Positions 53,052 through 62,567 of a stretch of 64,000 bases of DNA are shown piece after piece. A program made the translations under genes and the position numbers. The notes beneath the pieces are model-generated. The model ran no database searches. It was not told the DNA's origin and was given only the letters and a program-made list of their open reading frames with translations. Location of the stretch: NCBI RefSeq assembly GCF_008369935.1, contig NZ_VTUZ01000036.1:37990-101989 (forward strand), in the 5' to 3' direction. This DNA comes from Paraburkholderia panacisoli (GTDB lineage Bacteria; Pseudomonadota; Gammaproteobacteria; Burkholderiales; Burkholderiaceae). How positions within the stretch are numbered: the stretch's first letter is position 1; each line of letters begins with the position of its first letter.

Positions 53052-53852
53052 GGCTTAACTCCTTCAGTATGAAATCAGGTTCAGTTAGGGCGGCCGCTTT
53101 GACATAGGCGGAGGACGTAGCGGCCGACATGCGCGGCAATACCGCGCTTAGCGTCTGAGGTGACAGGAGCACCTGAATGACCGCCGGTGGGCTGGTAAGC
53201 CCGGTGCGCAATAGAGAGCGCACTATTGCTGCCGACGTGAAATTGAAGCAGTTGCCGATGCACGAATGAACCGTATATTCGCGATGCTGTCGGTTCGAGC
53301 ATGCGTTGGGCGTCGGGTGCGTTCGCTTGAATATCGGCATCAGGATCAAAACGAGGTCGGCAACGACAATTGAGGTGAAATACATCGCACATGGAGCCTA
53401 TGTATGCACTGCATGTTCCTCACCGTTCGATAATAATTCTCCATTCCTAATATGTATGCGAGAAAAGAAGAATCTGAATTGTCTTGCGATGAATTACACC
53501 ATCCTTATTTCGAATTATGCTGCATTGTTCTGCCGTGTAACCTTGTCAGTTGTAGTTAGATCGATTATTTGATGCTCGGTATCAAATGTTCCTTAAGGGG
53601 CGAACAAATGTTCGGTGTCGCTTTGCGACTATTCGTCAAAGTGACTTCTTGAGAGCGCGGGGCACACGCCGGGTAACGGATTCAGGTCGACGCGACACAA
53701 GGACAACTGCGGGTTGCTGATACTGCGCACCGCCGCACACTTACCCTCGATTGTCAGCTTTGACAGTCTTCCATCCAATTCCCGGCACAGCGGGCACAGA
53801 CCGCTAGCACAAAGAGGCGTATGCTAAACGTGACCCTCCGAGGAGGCCTTCC
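53052..53852. promoter_or_regulatory. AT-rich upstream region of the kinase pair with direct repeats
   Basis: From 53390 to 53600 the base composition becomes clearly AT-richer than the neighbourhood. CAAATGTTC occurs at 53583-53591 and 53605-53613, starts 22 bp apart (two helical turns); the second copy extends to GAACA-AA-TGTTC. They lie about 240-270 bp upstream of the first kinase and could bind the response regulator. A leftward 103-codon frame at 53081-53392 has no family resemblance and is not called. Confidence 0.35.
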
Positions 53853-55811
53853 ATGGTGTCCGGCACTCAAACACGACGTGATTTTGACGTGGGCGAAACG
53901 CCCGGGGCCAGAATATCACTGAGCGGGAGTGAAACAGCTCACAAAATCGGGCGCCGCAGATTCGGTGAATTTGTGAATCTTGTTCGGGGACCGGCTGCGG
54001 CACTCAGTGCCGAGCAGAATCTCCGTGTCAAACGCGATTTATTGGAATCACTGTCGCGTCGAGCGATATATTGGATGGCGTTAGCGTTGTTCGGAAGCTT
54101 GTTCGAGCTCAAATCTGGATATTGGATAATACCCGATTATTGGATCAAGACGTCGGATATTTATCGTTTGTTCCGTGTGGCCTGGATCTTCGGACTGTGG
54201 GGGATGGCCGCTCCCATGGCAATATATTTACTGAAAAGGACCATGGCGCTTCCAAAGCACGCGGGCGTCAACGTGGTCGAGCAGATGCACGGGGCATGGG
54301 CTGCATTGGTCATACTGACATCGGTGTGGTGGGGGGCGGGTAGCTTTGGGTTAATCCCCCTCCAATTCCAGTTTCATGGTACCGGTTCCGGCAGGATTGG
54401 TTTCCTGGAGCTGACGCTGATCAGCTATACATTTACTGTGCTGCTGCTCGCACCTAGTCTTCGTGCAACTTTAGGTTCACTCGTGCTCGGCACTATCCCA
54501 TTCGGATTTAGCGTGGGAAATTATCTGTTATTTGAACGGCCAGTATGGTTTTGCTGGTATATGGGTCAACTAATTGGCTATTGTTTCATCGCATGGTTTC
54601 TTTGTTACAATCAGGAGCGCGCATGTGTAAAAGAGATTATTCTCGAAGAGGCGCGATCGCAGGCCGAAGCGGCAATGGCGGAAAAGAACCAATTTATCGC
54701 TGCGATAAGCCATGATTTGCGCCAGCCGCTCACAACGCTCGGCTTGAAGTTGAACTATATCGAGCGGACCATTGAATCAACCAGGCTGGCCGAAGACGTC
54801 TCGATTGCGCAAAGGCAAGTGGATGCGATGGAAGGGATGATTAACGGCACGCTGGATATCTGCCGCCTCGAGTCCGGCACCTGGAGTGTAGAAATTCAGG
54901 AGGTGGGGCTGGCTTCCCTTTTACACAGCATAGTTGTGGATATGCAGCCGCTAGCCCTGGCGAAGGGGCTGAAGTTAAGACTCCATAGCCGGCCCTATCT
55001 GACCCATACGGATCGACATGCGTTGGACCGGATCGTCCGAAATATGGTGACCAATGCGGTCCGTTACACGCCTTCCGAACAGGGAGCAACGAGGGGGCAT
55101 ATTCTGGTGGGTTGCCAAAGGCGGGGCAACCTCGTAAAGATAAGCGTCTGGGACAACGGGATCGGTATCCCCGAAGATAGACAGGCGGATATCTTCAAAA
55201 GCTATGTACAGGTCGATAATCCCGAGAGGGATCGTGAAAAGGGATTTGGTCTGGGTCTGTCCATAGTTCAGGGTCTCGCGAACCTTCTTGGTCACAAACT
55301 GGACATGGACTCGACGCCAGGGCGGGGATCGCGTTTTTCGGTTACGGTCCCCTTCGCAGGACGCATCCCGCCAGGGTTGCTCGAGGTTCAGACGGTTGAA
55401 AGCGGCGACCTGGACCTGACCAGTATGGTCGTGGTGGTCATCGAGGACAATAGCGACTTGAGAATCGAAATATCGATGCGCCTGATCGAGCATGGATGCT
55501 ACGTCGTGGCGGGAGAATCATCATCCGACGTGATCGAGCAGCTGCGCATCGAAGCTTTGGCAAGTGGTCCGCACTTCATCCTCTCCGACTACCGGCTGAA
55601 AAACGAGGACGGTGTTGCCGCGATTGCGGCAGTCCACGCTGCTACCGACGCTTCGATCCCTGCGGTCCTGTGGTCGGGAGACACCTCGTCAGCTGTGCTC
55701 AAAAAAGTAGCCGCCAGTGGCATGAAGCTTCTGTCGAAACCGGTTTCTGAAAAGACCTTATTGACCTTGCTGGCAAAACATAAGCCAAAAACTTCCACCG
55801 AAGGCAGGTGA
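53853..55811 (+). CDS. Hybrid sensor histidine kinase, first tandem copy
   Basis: 652 residues. A 70-residue basic cytoplasmic N-terminus is followed by six predicted membrane helices (about 71-88, 108-128, 147-165, 186-202, 204-222, 236-252). Then come HisKA with H287 in AAISHDLRQPLTTL, HATPase_c with N401 (NMVTNAVRYTP), G1 DNGIGI and G2 GFGLGLS, and a C-terminal receiver with D579 in LSDYR and the lysine in LLSKPVSE. No periplasmic PAS or Cache domain exists, so sensing must use the membrane helices and short loops. GAGGAGG precedes the start. The response regulator gene lies convergently downstream of copy 2. Confidence 0.93.
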   Translation: MVSGTQTRRDFDVGETPGARISLSGSETAHKIGRRRFGEFVNLVRGPAAALSAEQNLRVKRDLLESLSRRAIYWMALALFGSLFELKSGYWIIPDYWIKTSDIYRLFRVAWIFGLWGMAAPMAIYLLKRTMALPKHAGVNVVEQMHGAWAALVILTSVWWGAGSFGLIPLQFQFHGTGSGRIGFLELTLISYTFTVLLLAPSLRATLGSLVLGTIPFGFSVGNYLLFERPVWFCWYMGQLIGYCFIAWFLCYNQERACVKEIILEEARSQAEAAMAEKNQFIAAISHDLRQPLTTLGLKLNYIERTIESTRLAEDVSIAQRQVDAMEGMINGTLDICRLESGTWSVEIQEVGLASLLHSIVVDMQPLALAKGLKLRLHSRPYLTHTDRHALDRIVRNMVTNAVRYTPSEQGATRGHILVGCQRRGNLVKISVWDNGIGIPEDRQADIFKSYVQVDNPERDREKGFGLGLSIVQGLANLLGHKLDMDSTPGRGSRFSVTVPFAGRIPPGLLEVQTVESGDLDLTSMVVVVIEDNSDLRIEISMRLIEHGCYVVAGESSSDVIEQLRIEALASGPHFILSDYRLKNEDGVAAIAAVHAATDASIPAVLWSGDTSSAVLKKVAASGMKLLSKPVSEKTLLTLLAKHKPKTSTEGR

Positions 55812-55882
55812 CGGTGATGGCGGTAGAACGTAATTAGCACAAAGGGGCGTATGCTGAACGTGCCCCTCCGAGGAGGCCTTCT

Positions 55883-57835
55883 ATGGCGTCCAGTACTCAA
55901 ACACGACGTGATTCTGACGTGTGCGAAAAGCCCGGGGCCAGAATATCACTGAGCGGGAGTGAAACGGCTCACAAAATCGGGCGCCGCAGATTCGGTGAAT
56001 TTGTGAATCTTGTTCGGGGACCGGTTGCGGCACTCAGTGCCGAGCAGAATCTCCTTGTCAAACGCGATTTATTGGAATCACTGTCGCGTCGAGCGGTGTA
56101 TTGGATGGCGTTGATGTTGTTCGTAAGCCTGTTCGTGTTCGTACTTGGAAATTGGATCAAGACGTCGGATATTTATCGTTTGTTCCGTGTGGCCTGGATC
56201 TTCGGGCTGTGGGGGATGGCCGCTCCCATGGCAATATATTTACTGAAAAGGACCATGGCGCTTCCAAAGCACGCGGGCGTCAACCCGGTCGAGCAGATGC
56301 ACGGGGCATGGGCTGCATTGGTCATACTGACATCGGTGTGGTGGGGGGCGGGTAGCTTTGGGATAGAGCCACCCATTTTCTGGGCCTACCACGGTGATAT
56401 TCATATTATTTTTCACAGGACTTTCTTCCTAAAGATGACGCTGATGTGTCATGTATTTACTGTGCTGCTGCTCGCACCTAGTCTTCGTGCAACTTTAGGT
56501 TCACTCGTGCTCGGCACTATCCCATTCGGATTTAGCGTGGGAGGAGTTCTGTTAATTAATCGGCCAACTTTGTTTGAGTCGCTTACGGCTCAACTAATTG
56601 GCTATTGTCTCATCGCATGGTTTCTTTGTTACGATCAGAAGCACGCATGTGTAAAAGAGATTATTCTCGAAGAGGCGCGATCGCGGGCCGAAGCGGCAAG
56701 GGCGGAGAAGAACCAACTTATCGCTGCGATAAGCCATGATTTGCGCCAGCCGCTCACAACGCTCGGCTTGAAGTTGAACTATATCGAGCGGACCATTGAA
56801 TCAACCAGGCTGGCCGAAGACGTCTCGATTGCGCAAAGGCAAGTGGATGCGATGGAGGGGATGCTTAACGGCACGCTGGATATCTGCCGCCTCGAGTCCG
56901 GCACCTGGAGTGTAGAAATTCAGGAGGTGGGGCTGGCTTCCCTTTTACACAGCATAGTTGTGGATATGCAGCCGCTAGCCCTGGCGAAGGGGCTGAAGTT
57001 AAGACTCCATAGCCGGCCCTATCTGACCCATACGGATCGACATGCGTTGGACCGGATCGTCCGAAATATGGTGACCAATGCGGTCCGTTACACGCCTTCC
57101 GAACAGGGAGCAACGAAGGGGCATATTCTGGTGGGTTGCCAAAGGCGGGGCAACCTCGTAAAGATAAGCGTCTGGGACAACGGGATCGGTATCCCCGAAG
57201 ATAGACAGGCGGATATCTTCAAAAGCTATGTACAGGTCGATAATCCCGAGAGGGATCGTGAAAAGGGATTTGGTCTGGGTCTGTCCATAGTTCAGGGTCT
57301 CGCGAACCTTCTTGGTCACAAACTGGACATGGACTCGACGCCAGGGCGGGGATCGCGTTTTTCGGTTACGGTCCCCTTCGCAGGACGCATCCCGCCAGGG
57401 TTGCTCGAGGTTCAGACGGTTGAAAGCGGCGACCTGGACCTGACCAGTATGGTCGTGGTGGTCATCGAGGACAATAGCGACTTGAGAATCGAAATATCGA
57501 TGCGCCTGATCGAGCATGGATGCTACGTCGTGGCGGGAGAATCATCATCCGACGTGATCGAGCAGCTGCGCATCGAAGCTTTGGCAAGTGGTCCGCACTT
57601 CATCCTCTCTGACTACCGGCTGAAAAACGAGGACGGTGTTGCCGCGATTGCGGCAGTCCGCGCTGCTACCGACGCTTCGATCCCTGCGGTCCTGTGGTCG
57701 GGGGACACCTCGTCAGCTGTTCTCAAAAAAGTAGCCGCCAGTGGCATGAAGCTTCTGTCGAAACCGGTTTCTGAACAGACCTTATTGACCTTGCTGGCAA
57801 AACATAAGCCAAAAACATCGACCGAAAGCGGGTGA
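55883..57835 (+). CDS. Hybrid sensor histidine kinase, second tandem copy
   Basis: 650 residues with the same layout as copy 1, from which it differs almost only in three blocks: residues 77-93 (FVSLFVFVLGNW against GSLFELKSGYWIIPDYW), the loop after GAGSFG (IEPPIFWAYHGDIHIIFHRT against LIPLQFQFHGTGSGRIG), and the segment after GFSVG (GVLLINRPTLFESL against NYLLFERPVWFCWY). These are the predicted periplasmic loops. The kinase and receiver domains are nearly identical, also at silent positions, so both probably signal to the same partner in response to different cues. Confidence 0.93.
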   Translation: MASSTQTRRDSDVCEKPGARISLSGSETAHKIGRRRFGEFVNLVRGPVAALSAEQNLLVKRDLLESLSRRAVYWMALMLFVSLFVFVLGNWIKTSDIYRLFRVAWIFGLWGMAAPMAIYLLKRTMALPKHAGVNPVEQMHGAWAALVILTSVWWGAGSFGIEPPIFWAYHGDIHIIFHRTFFLKMTLMCHVFTVLLLAPSLRATLGSLVLGTIPFGFSVGGVLLINRPTLFESLTAQLIGYCLIAWFLCYDQKHACVKEIILEEARSRAEAARAEKNQLIAAISHDLRQPLTTLGLKLNYIERTIESTRLAEDVSIAQRQVDAMEGMLNGTLDICRLESGTWSVEIQEVGLASLLHSIVVDMQPLALAKGLKLRLHSRPYLTHTDRHALDRIVRNMVTNAVRYTPSEQGATKGHILVGCQRRGNLVKISVWDNGIGIPEDRQADIFKSYVQVDNPERDREKGFGLGLSIVQGLANLLGHKLDMDSTPGRGSRFSVTVPFAGRIPPGLLEVQTVESGDLDLTSMVVVVIEDNSDLRIEISMRLIEHGCYVVAGESSSDVIEQLRIEALASGPHFILSDYRLKNEDGVAAIAAVRAATDASIPAVLWSGDTSSAVLKKVAASGMKLLSKPVSEQTLLTLLAKHKPKTSTESG

Positions 57836-57878
57836 AAGTGATGGCGGCGTAACGTAAGGCGTGGTGTAGCAGAGACCT

Positions 57879-58580
57879 TCACGACAGTCTCTTGGCTGGC
57901 CCACTTCCGCCGCCCATCTCGGCATTGACTTTTAGTGCCGCTTCTACGCGATTTCTGACTTGAAGCTTGTCGTAAATGACACAGGAAACCTGTCTGACAT
58001 GTCCCTCGGTGACGTTAAGCTCCCTTGCGATCTGTTTTCCTGAGAGGCCACCTGCAATGCAACGCGCCACGTCCCACTCTCGTGGAGAGAGTCCAAGATG
58101 ATGCTGATTCCGGATAGCTGAAGGCGCTTGCGTCGGGCAGGCAAAGCGCATCAAGACTTCTTCCGGAATCCAGAGTTCACCTCCTAAAATCCTGCTCAGT
58201 CCAATGAACATTTTTTTGTGTGCGCCGCCCTTCAAAATGATTCCTCGAGCAGCGTAGTCACGCATGCACATTCGCAAGATTTCAACTTCATCATCGTTTC
58301 CAGGAGCGAGTCCCGTGCAGACGACCACGGGAACATTGGATGGATTGCCAGCCTGGAAATGTTCCAGCGTCGTGGCGCCACGGTTCTCACCGTCCAGATT
58401 GAGATCCAGGAATACAAGGTCTGGGGGAGGTGCCTTGCTCATTTCTTCAAGCGCGCTGGCAAGCGTAAATACGGGTGTGACTTCGATTGGAACTACGCTC
58501 AACTCCGATGCGTGTGTTTGGACATATTCGGAAAGAGCAACGCAGAGAATTTCGTGGTCATCGACCCATAGGATCTTCAT
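57879..58580 (-). CDS. NarL/LuxR-type response regulator
   Basis: 233 residues from the ATG at 58580. The receiver shows WVDDHE, the phosphorylation site D59 in LVFLDLNLDGE, and the lysine in IILKGGAHKK. The LuxR helix-turn-helix is LSPREWDVARCIAGGLSGKQ and IARELNVTEGHVRQVSCVIY at about residues 165-210. It faces the kinase pair tail to tail, 43 bp apart, and is their natural partner. Confidence 0.92.
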   Translation of the reverse strand: MKILWVDDHEILCVALSEYVQTHASELSVVPIEVTPVFTLASALEEMSKAPPPDLVFLDLNLDGENRGATTLEHFQAGNPSNVPVVVCTGLAPGNDDEVEILRMCMRDYAARGIILKGGAHKKMFIGLSRILGGELWIPEEVLMRFACPTQAPSAIRNQHHLGLSPREWDVARCIAGGLSGKQIARELNVTEGHVRQVSCVIYDKLQVRNRVEAALKVNAEMGGGSGPAKRLS

Positions 58581-59476
58581 GGCCGCATCCCCCCTCAATA
58601 CCTCAGAGAAAAACCATCGATTGCGCGCTACGTTTGTGCACGACACCGCTTGATAGCTAACTTGAACACTGGCATTCTCCGAGCGTCGAAATTCGTGCCT
58701 CAAGCGCCGCAGTAGGCGCGTGCCCTTGACTTCGGGTCGACGGGATCGACGCAGTTCTGGCCGTTTGGCGCTGCACTCGCACGCAGGCTGGATACGCGGA
58801 ATCCAGAGTCGGCAGCATCGCGCGATCGCGCAAACCTTTCAGAGTCGTCATCGCCTGCTTCGCCTCGTTGAGGGTCTGATTCTTGCTTTTCGCGACCGGC
58901 CGGTGGCGCGACATATCGAAGAGCATACATCGCGTTCTGGAAGGGAGGAACATCACAATGAGATCCCAACACCCTGTCAACGGAACTCACATTTGGCCGG
59001 CGTTTGCGGGGACGCATCATTGTGTCGTCCCGGAGATCGCCTTTGCGGGCACGCCGATCGAAATCGTCAACGGCGTGACGCCGACGCCGGAAGGCAGCGG
59101 GTTGCTCGCGCAGTGCAACCTCCAGGTGACCACCTCGGACAATCGAGGTTCCGCTTCCGCGCACGGGGTTCCACAAACTGTCGCGGTCAAGCCAAGCGCG
59201 CAGCCTCCGCTGGGCGTCGCGACTCGCATACGACTCCAAATGGTCCTTATTAACTGCCCCGTAAGCCGGCGCTGTGGTTGCCTGGGGTCGAACCACTGCA
59301 ACTGGTTGAGAGTACGCATCCGCTGGAAGTGAAGGTGACATTCGCGGTCATAGGGATCCGATTGGCAGGAAGGTGACCTGAAGCTGCCTCATGAACCATG
59401 AGGCTTGAATGTCGGGAATGGCCGATGAAGGAGCATTCGTCTTTGGGGCGCGCGATTTTGCGTTGTTAGCGCGTAT
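58581..59476. other. Region without confidently recognised gene
   Basis: A rightward 124-codon frame from the ATG at 58958 (GGGAGG about 10 bases upstream; THIWPAFAGTHHCVVPEIAF) and a long leftward frame over the same DNA (58700-59341; YSQPVAVVRPQATTAPAYGA, like the end of a secreted Burkholderia protein) compete. Neither has a family I can name. Either a novel small gene or a decayed DUF4148-like gene. Confidence 0.3.
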
Positions 59477-60415
59477 TCACGAAACCACTTGCTCTCGGTG
59501 CAACGGCCGGACGCAGTCCCACGGAGGCTGGTCGCCGAATGCATCAACCAGGTGGTCGATGAACTGACGCACCTTGAGCGGCACATGACGCGCGCTAGGA
59601 TACACGGCCTGAATCGTCAATTCCGACGCGCGGTAAGAGGGAAACAGCGCCACCAGTTCGCCGCGCGCAAGATATTCGCCAAAAACAAAGGTCGGCCCGT
59701 ATGCGACGCCTGCTCCCGCAAGTGCAGCGGCGAGCAGCATCTGCATGTTGTTGGCTGACATGCGACTCGGTCCGTCAATGACATGCGCGCGGTTTTTCGT
59801 GTCGATCAACGTCCAGTCGCCGGCTGACACCGCCTCGCTGAATACAAGCCGCGGCGCGCGCCGCAGATCATCGGGGGTGCGTGGGGTTCCGTACCGCTTC
59901 AGATAACCGGGGGACGCGCACACGGCCATACGGCAGGGAGCGATCCGCCGTGCGACGAGGCCGGAGTCACGCAGCCGCCCGATCCGTATTGCCACGTCCG
60001 CTCCGATATCCAACAGATCGGCATAGCGATCGTTCAATAACACTTCGACGTTGACGTGCGGATGCTCCTCCATATAACGCGCGACAACGCCACCCAGATG
60101 CATCGCGCCGAACGTCACGGGTGCGGCGATTCGCAACACGCCGCGGGCGATGTTTTGCGAATCGCTTGCTTCGCGATTCGCTTCGTCGAACGCTTCGAGA
60201 ATCCACTTGCACCGGTCGTAGTAAGCGTGACCGACATCCGTCAGGCTCAGGCGGCGGGTGGTGCGCTGAAGCAGTCTCGCATTCAGCTCAGCCTCGAGCG
60301 CGCTCACATATTTGCCGGCCATCGCCGCCGATAGTCCGAAACGTCGGGCGGCCGCCGCGAAGCTGCCTTCGTCGACCGCCGTCACGAATACGCCGATGCA
60401 TGTGAACCGGTCCAT
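59477..60415 (-). CDS. LysR-family transcriptional regulator
   Basis: 312 residues of the LysR subgroup with the start MDRFTCIGVFVTAVDEGSFAAAARRFG and SAAMAGKYVSALEAELNARLLQRTTRR in the winged helix. The effector domain includes DVAIRIGRLRDSGLVARRI and CASPGYLKRYGTP. It is divergent from the alpha/beta hydrolase gene, with 164 bp between the starts, and probably controls the hydrolase-nitrilase-HD genes. Confidence 0.9.
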   Translation of the reverse strand: MDRFTCIGVFVTAVDEGSFAAAARRFGLSAAMAGKYVSALEAELNARLLQRTTRRLSLTDVGHAYYDRCKWILEAFDEANREASDSQNIARGVLRIAAPVTFGAMHLGGVVARYMEEHPHVNVEVLLNDRYADLLDIGADVAIRIGRLRDSGLVARRIAPCRMAVCASPGYLKRYGTPRTPDDLRRAPRLVFSEAVSAGDWTLIDTKNRAHVIDGPSRMSANNMQMLLAAALAGAGVAYGPTFVFGEYLARGELVALFPSYRASELTIQAVYPSARHVPLKVRQFIDHLVDAFGDQPPWDCVRPLHREQVVS

Positions 60416-60579
60416 GAGCCTTCTCCTCGATTCGATACCGTCATTATCGACTGCACGTCACGAAACGCCAATTATCAAACCTCACGCAAATATCTACGAT
60501 ATCACCACGGTCCGAACGCTGGTCCAGCCGGATAAGGCCGCAACCCCAACCCGTCACGAACACACGGAGCACAGCGAGC

Positions 60580-61368
60580 ATGGGAATGGACATCCAGTCA
60601 AACGGCATCCGCATTCACGTCAGCGAGAAGGGAGACGGCGAACGGGCGGTGATCTTCCTGCACTACTGGGGTGGATCGTCGCGCACCTGGCAGTTCGTCA
60701 CGAATGAACTGTCGGATGCATACCGGACCGTCGCGACCGACCATCGCGGCTGGGGCCATTCGGAAGCACCAGACGACGGCTACAGGATTGCCGATCTGGC
60801 CGACGACGCGCAAGGCGCGATCGAAGCGCTGGCTCTTCCGCGCTACGTGCTCGTCGGTCATTCGATGGGCGGAAAGGTCGCGCAACTCCTCGCATCACGC
60901 CAACCACAGGGGCTGGAGGGACTCGTGCTCGTTGCGCCGTCGCCGCCTTCGCCGATGGCGCTCCTGGATGAGCAGCGCGCGGTCATGGTGAGCGCTTACA
61001 ACTCGCGCGAATCGGTCGGCTGGGTGCTGGACAATGTCCTGACCGGCAGCCCGCTCGCACCAGAGCGCCGCGAGCAGGTCATCGAAGATAGTCTGCGCGG
61101 CGCGCCGCTGGCGAAGGAGGCGTGGCCGAACATCGCGACGCGGGAAGATATTAGTGCCGACGTGGCAGCTATCAATGTCCCCGTTCTGGTGATCGCCGGT
61201 GAGCGGGACCTGGTGGATCGCGTCGAAACACTGCAGGCGGAACTGCTTCCGAGAATAGCCCACGCTCGCCTTGAGGTCCTGGCCGGAATCGGCCACCTGT
61301 CGCCTTTGGAAGCGCCGTCCGCAGTCGCAGCTGCAATCAGGCGGTTCGTCAGTGAACTCGAGCGCTGA
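60580..61368 (+). CDS. Alpha/beta-hydrolase
   Basis: 262 residues. Oxyanion strand VIFLHYWGGSSRTW, nucleophile elbow LVGHSMGGKVAQLL, acid in VLVIAGERDLVD and histidine in GIGHLSPLEAP form a complete catalytic set. The HYWGGS in place of the common HGxxGS is a marker of a particular subgroup. Followed after 77 bp by the nitrilase gene in the same direction; a joint role on nitriles or their esters/amides is inferred. Confidence 0.88.
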   Translation: MGMDIQSNGIRIHVSEKGDGERAVIFLHYWGGSSRTWQFVTNELSDAYRTVATDHRGWGHSEAPDDGYRIADLADDAQGAIEALALPRYVLVGHSMGGKVAQLLASRQPQGLEGLVLVAPSPPSPMALLDEQRAVMVSAYNSRESVGWVLDNVLTGSPLAPERREQVIEDSLRGAPLAKEAWPNIATREDISADVAAINVPVLVIAGERDLVDRVETLQAELLPRIAHARLEVLAGIGHLSPLEAPSAVAAAIRRFVSELER

Positions 61369-61445
61369 GCTCTCAATGTTTTGCCGCGACTCAAGCGCAA
61401 TCCTTGAGCTGCCTGCCGAGCGTTGCTTTCGTTAAGGAGACTTTC

Positions 61446-62456
61446 GTGGGTATCCGCCATCCAAAATTCAAGGCTGCGGTCGTACAGGCCGGGCCTGCCT
61501 TCCTCGATCTCGACGGCGGCGTCGAACTAGCCGTATCGCTCATCGCCGAAGCAGCGGCCGAAGGGGCGCAGCTGATCGCCTTTCCTGAAACGTGGATTCC
61601 CGGTTACCCGTGGCACACCTGGCTGGGCAGCCCGGCGTGGGCAATAGAAAAAGGCTTTGTCCAACGATATTTCGACAACGCGTTGCAGCATCGTTCTGCG
61701 CAAGCCGATCGAATCTCCGGGGCTGCAGCGGAGCACAACATTATGGTGTCGCTTGGGTTTGCGGAACGCGATGGAGGCACGCTTTATATCGCGCAGTGGC
61801 TCATCGGACCCGACGGGCAATCTATCTCACGACGGCGGAAGCTGAAGCCGACTCACGTCGAGCGCACTGTATTTGGCGAGGGAGACGGAAGCGATCTTTC
61901 CGTGCATGATACGGCGCTTGGACGTATCGGCTCACTTTGTTGCTGGGAGCATTTGCAACCGTTGTCGAAATACGCAATGTACGCCCAGAATGAGCAGATT
62001 CACATTGGCGCATGGCCCAGCTTTTCGCTATACCAACCATTTGCAAATGCGCTGAGTCCCGAAGTCAATATCGCAGTAAGCCGCGTGTACGCCGTGGAAG
62101 GCCAGTGCTTTTTCCTCGCGCCGTGTGCGACGATTTCGAACGCCATGATCGAAACACTGTGCGATACGCCCGAAAAGCACGGGCTGATTCGGGCGGGTGG
62201 CGGGCACGCCGCGATCTACGGCCCGGATGGAAGTCTGCTGACGCCTACGGTAGCGGATACGTATGAGGGCCTGCTTTATGCGGAACTCGACCTCGGCGTC
62301 ATTTCGATCGCCAAGAGCGCAGCGGACCCCGCCGGCCACTATTCGCGGCCCGATGTCACACGCCTTCTATTGAATCGGACACCTTCGAAGCGCGTTCAGA
62401 ATATGGTGTTACCACTGGAGACGGTCACGGAGCCCGAAGGCCCGGTTCAGCCCTAG
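61446..62456 (+). CDS. Nitrilase (aliphatic nitrilase/cyanide hydratase branch)
   Basis: 336 residues using GTG at 61446, with TAAGGAGA five bases upstream; the ATG-less upstream frame to 61404 is rejected. The triad is E48 (FPETWIPGYPWH), K134 (RRKLKPTHVERTVFGEGDGS) and C166 (GSLCCWEHLQPLSKYAM). The HxERxxxGEGDGS stretch and CCWEH are those of true nitrilases, which convert R-CN to the acid and ammonia and assemble into spirals. The C-terminal tail is short, so full helical filaments are uncertain. Confidence 0.92.
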   Translation: MGIRHPKFKAAVVQAGPAFLDLDGGVELAVSLIAEAAAEGAQLIAFPETWIPGYPWHTWLGSPAWAIEKGFVQRYFDNALQHRSAQADRISGAAAEHNIMVSLGFAERDGGTLYIAQWLIGPDGQSISRRRKLKPTHVERTVFGEGDGSDLSVHDTALGRIGSLCCWEHLQPLSKYAMYAQNEQIHIGAWPSFSLYQPFANALSPEVNIAVSRVYAVEGQCFFLAPCATISNAMIETLCDTPEKHGLIRAGGGHAAIYGPDGSLLTPTVADTYEGLLYAELDLGVISIAKSAADPAGHYSRPDVTRLLLNRTPSKRVQNMVLPLETVTEPEGPVQP

Positions 62457-62567
62457 TTGGCAATTGCGCTCTATTAGTGTCCAGGCCCGTCCCACTTGTG
62501 GCGCCGTTACGTCAAGCATTTTTCCTAGTCTCGAAGACTTGTCAATTTCTCATCTACAGAGGATGTT

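Larger units (their letters stand above)
53805..57860 (+). repeat. Tandem duplication, 2030-bp unit
   Basis: The sequence from TAGCACAAAG at 53805 recurs from 55835, offset exactly 2030 bp, including the leader with its GAGGAGG ribosome site, the kinase gene and about 30 bp after its stop. Identity is near total except for three blocks inside the gene and a few scattered bases. Confidence 0.92.

Noticed and set aside
53081..53392. Leftward 103-codon frame before the kinases
   Set aside because: No recognisable domain, no good ribosome site, and the start runs into AT-rich DNA.
54841..57517. Leftward frames of 82 and 172 codons repeated in both kinase copies
   Set aside because: They are antisense shadows duplicated together with the kinase genes.
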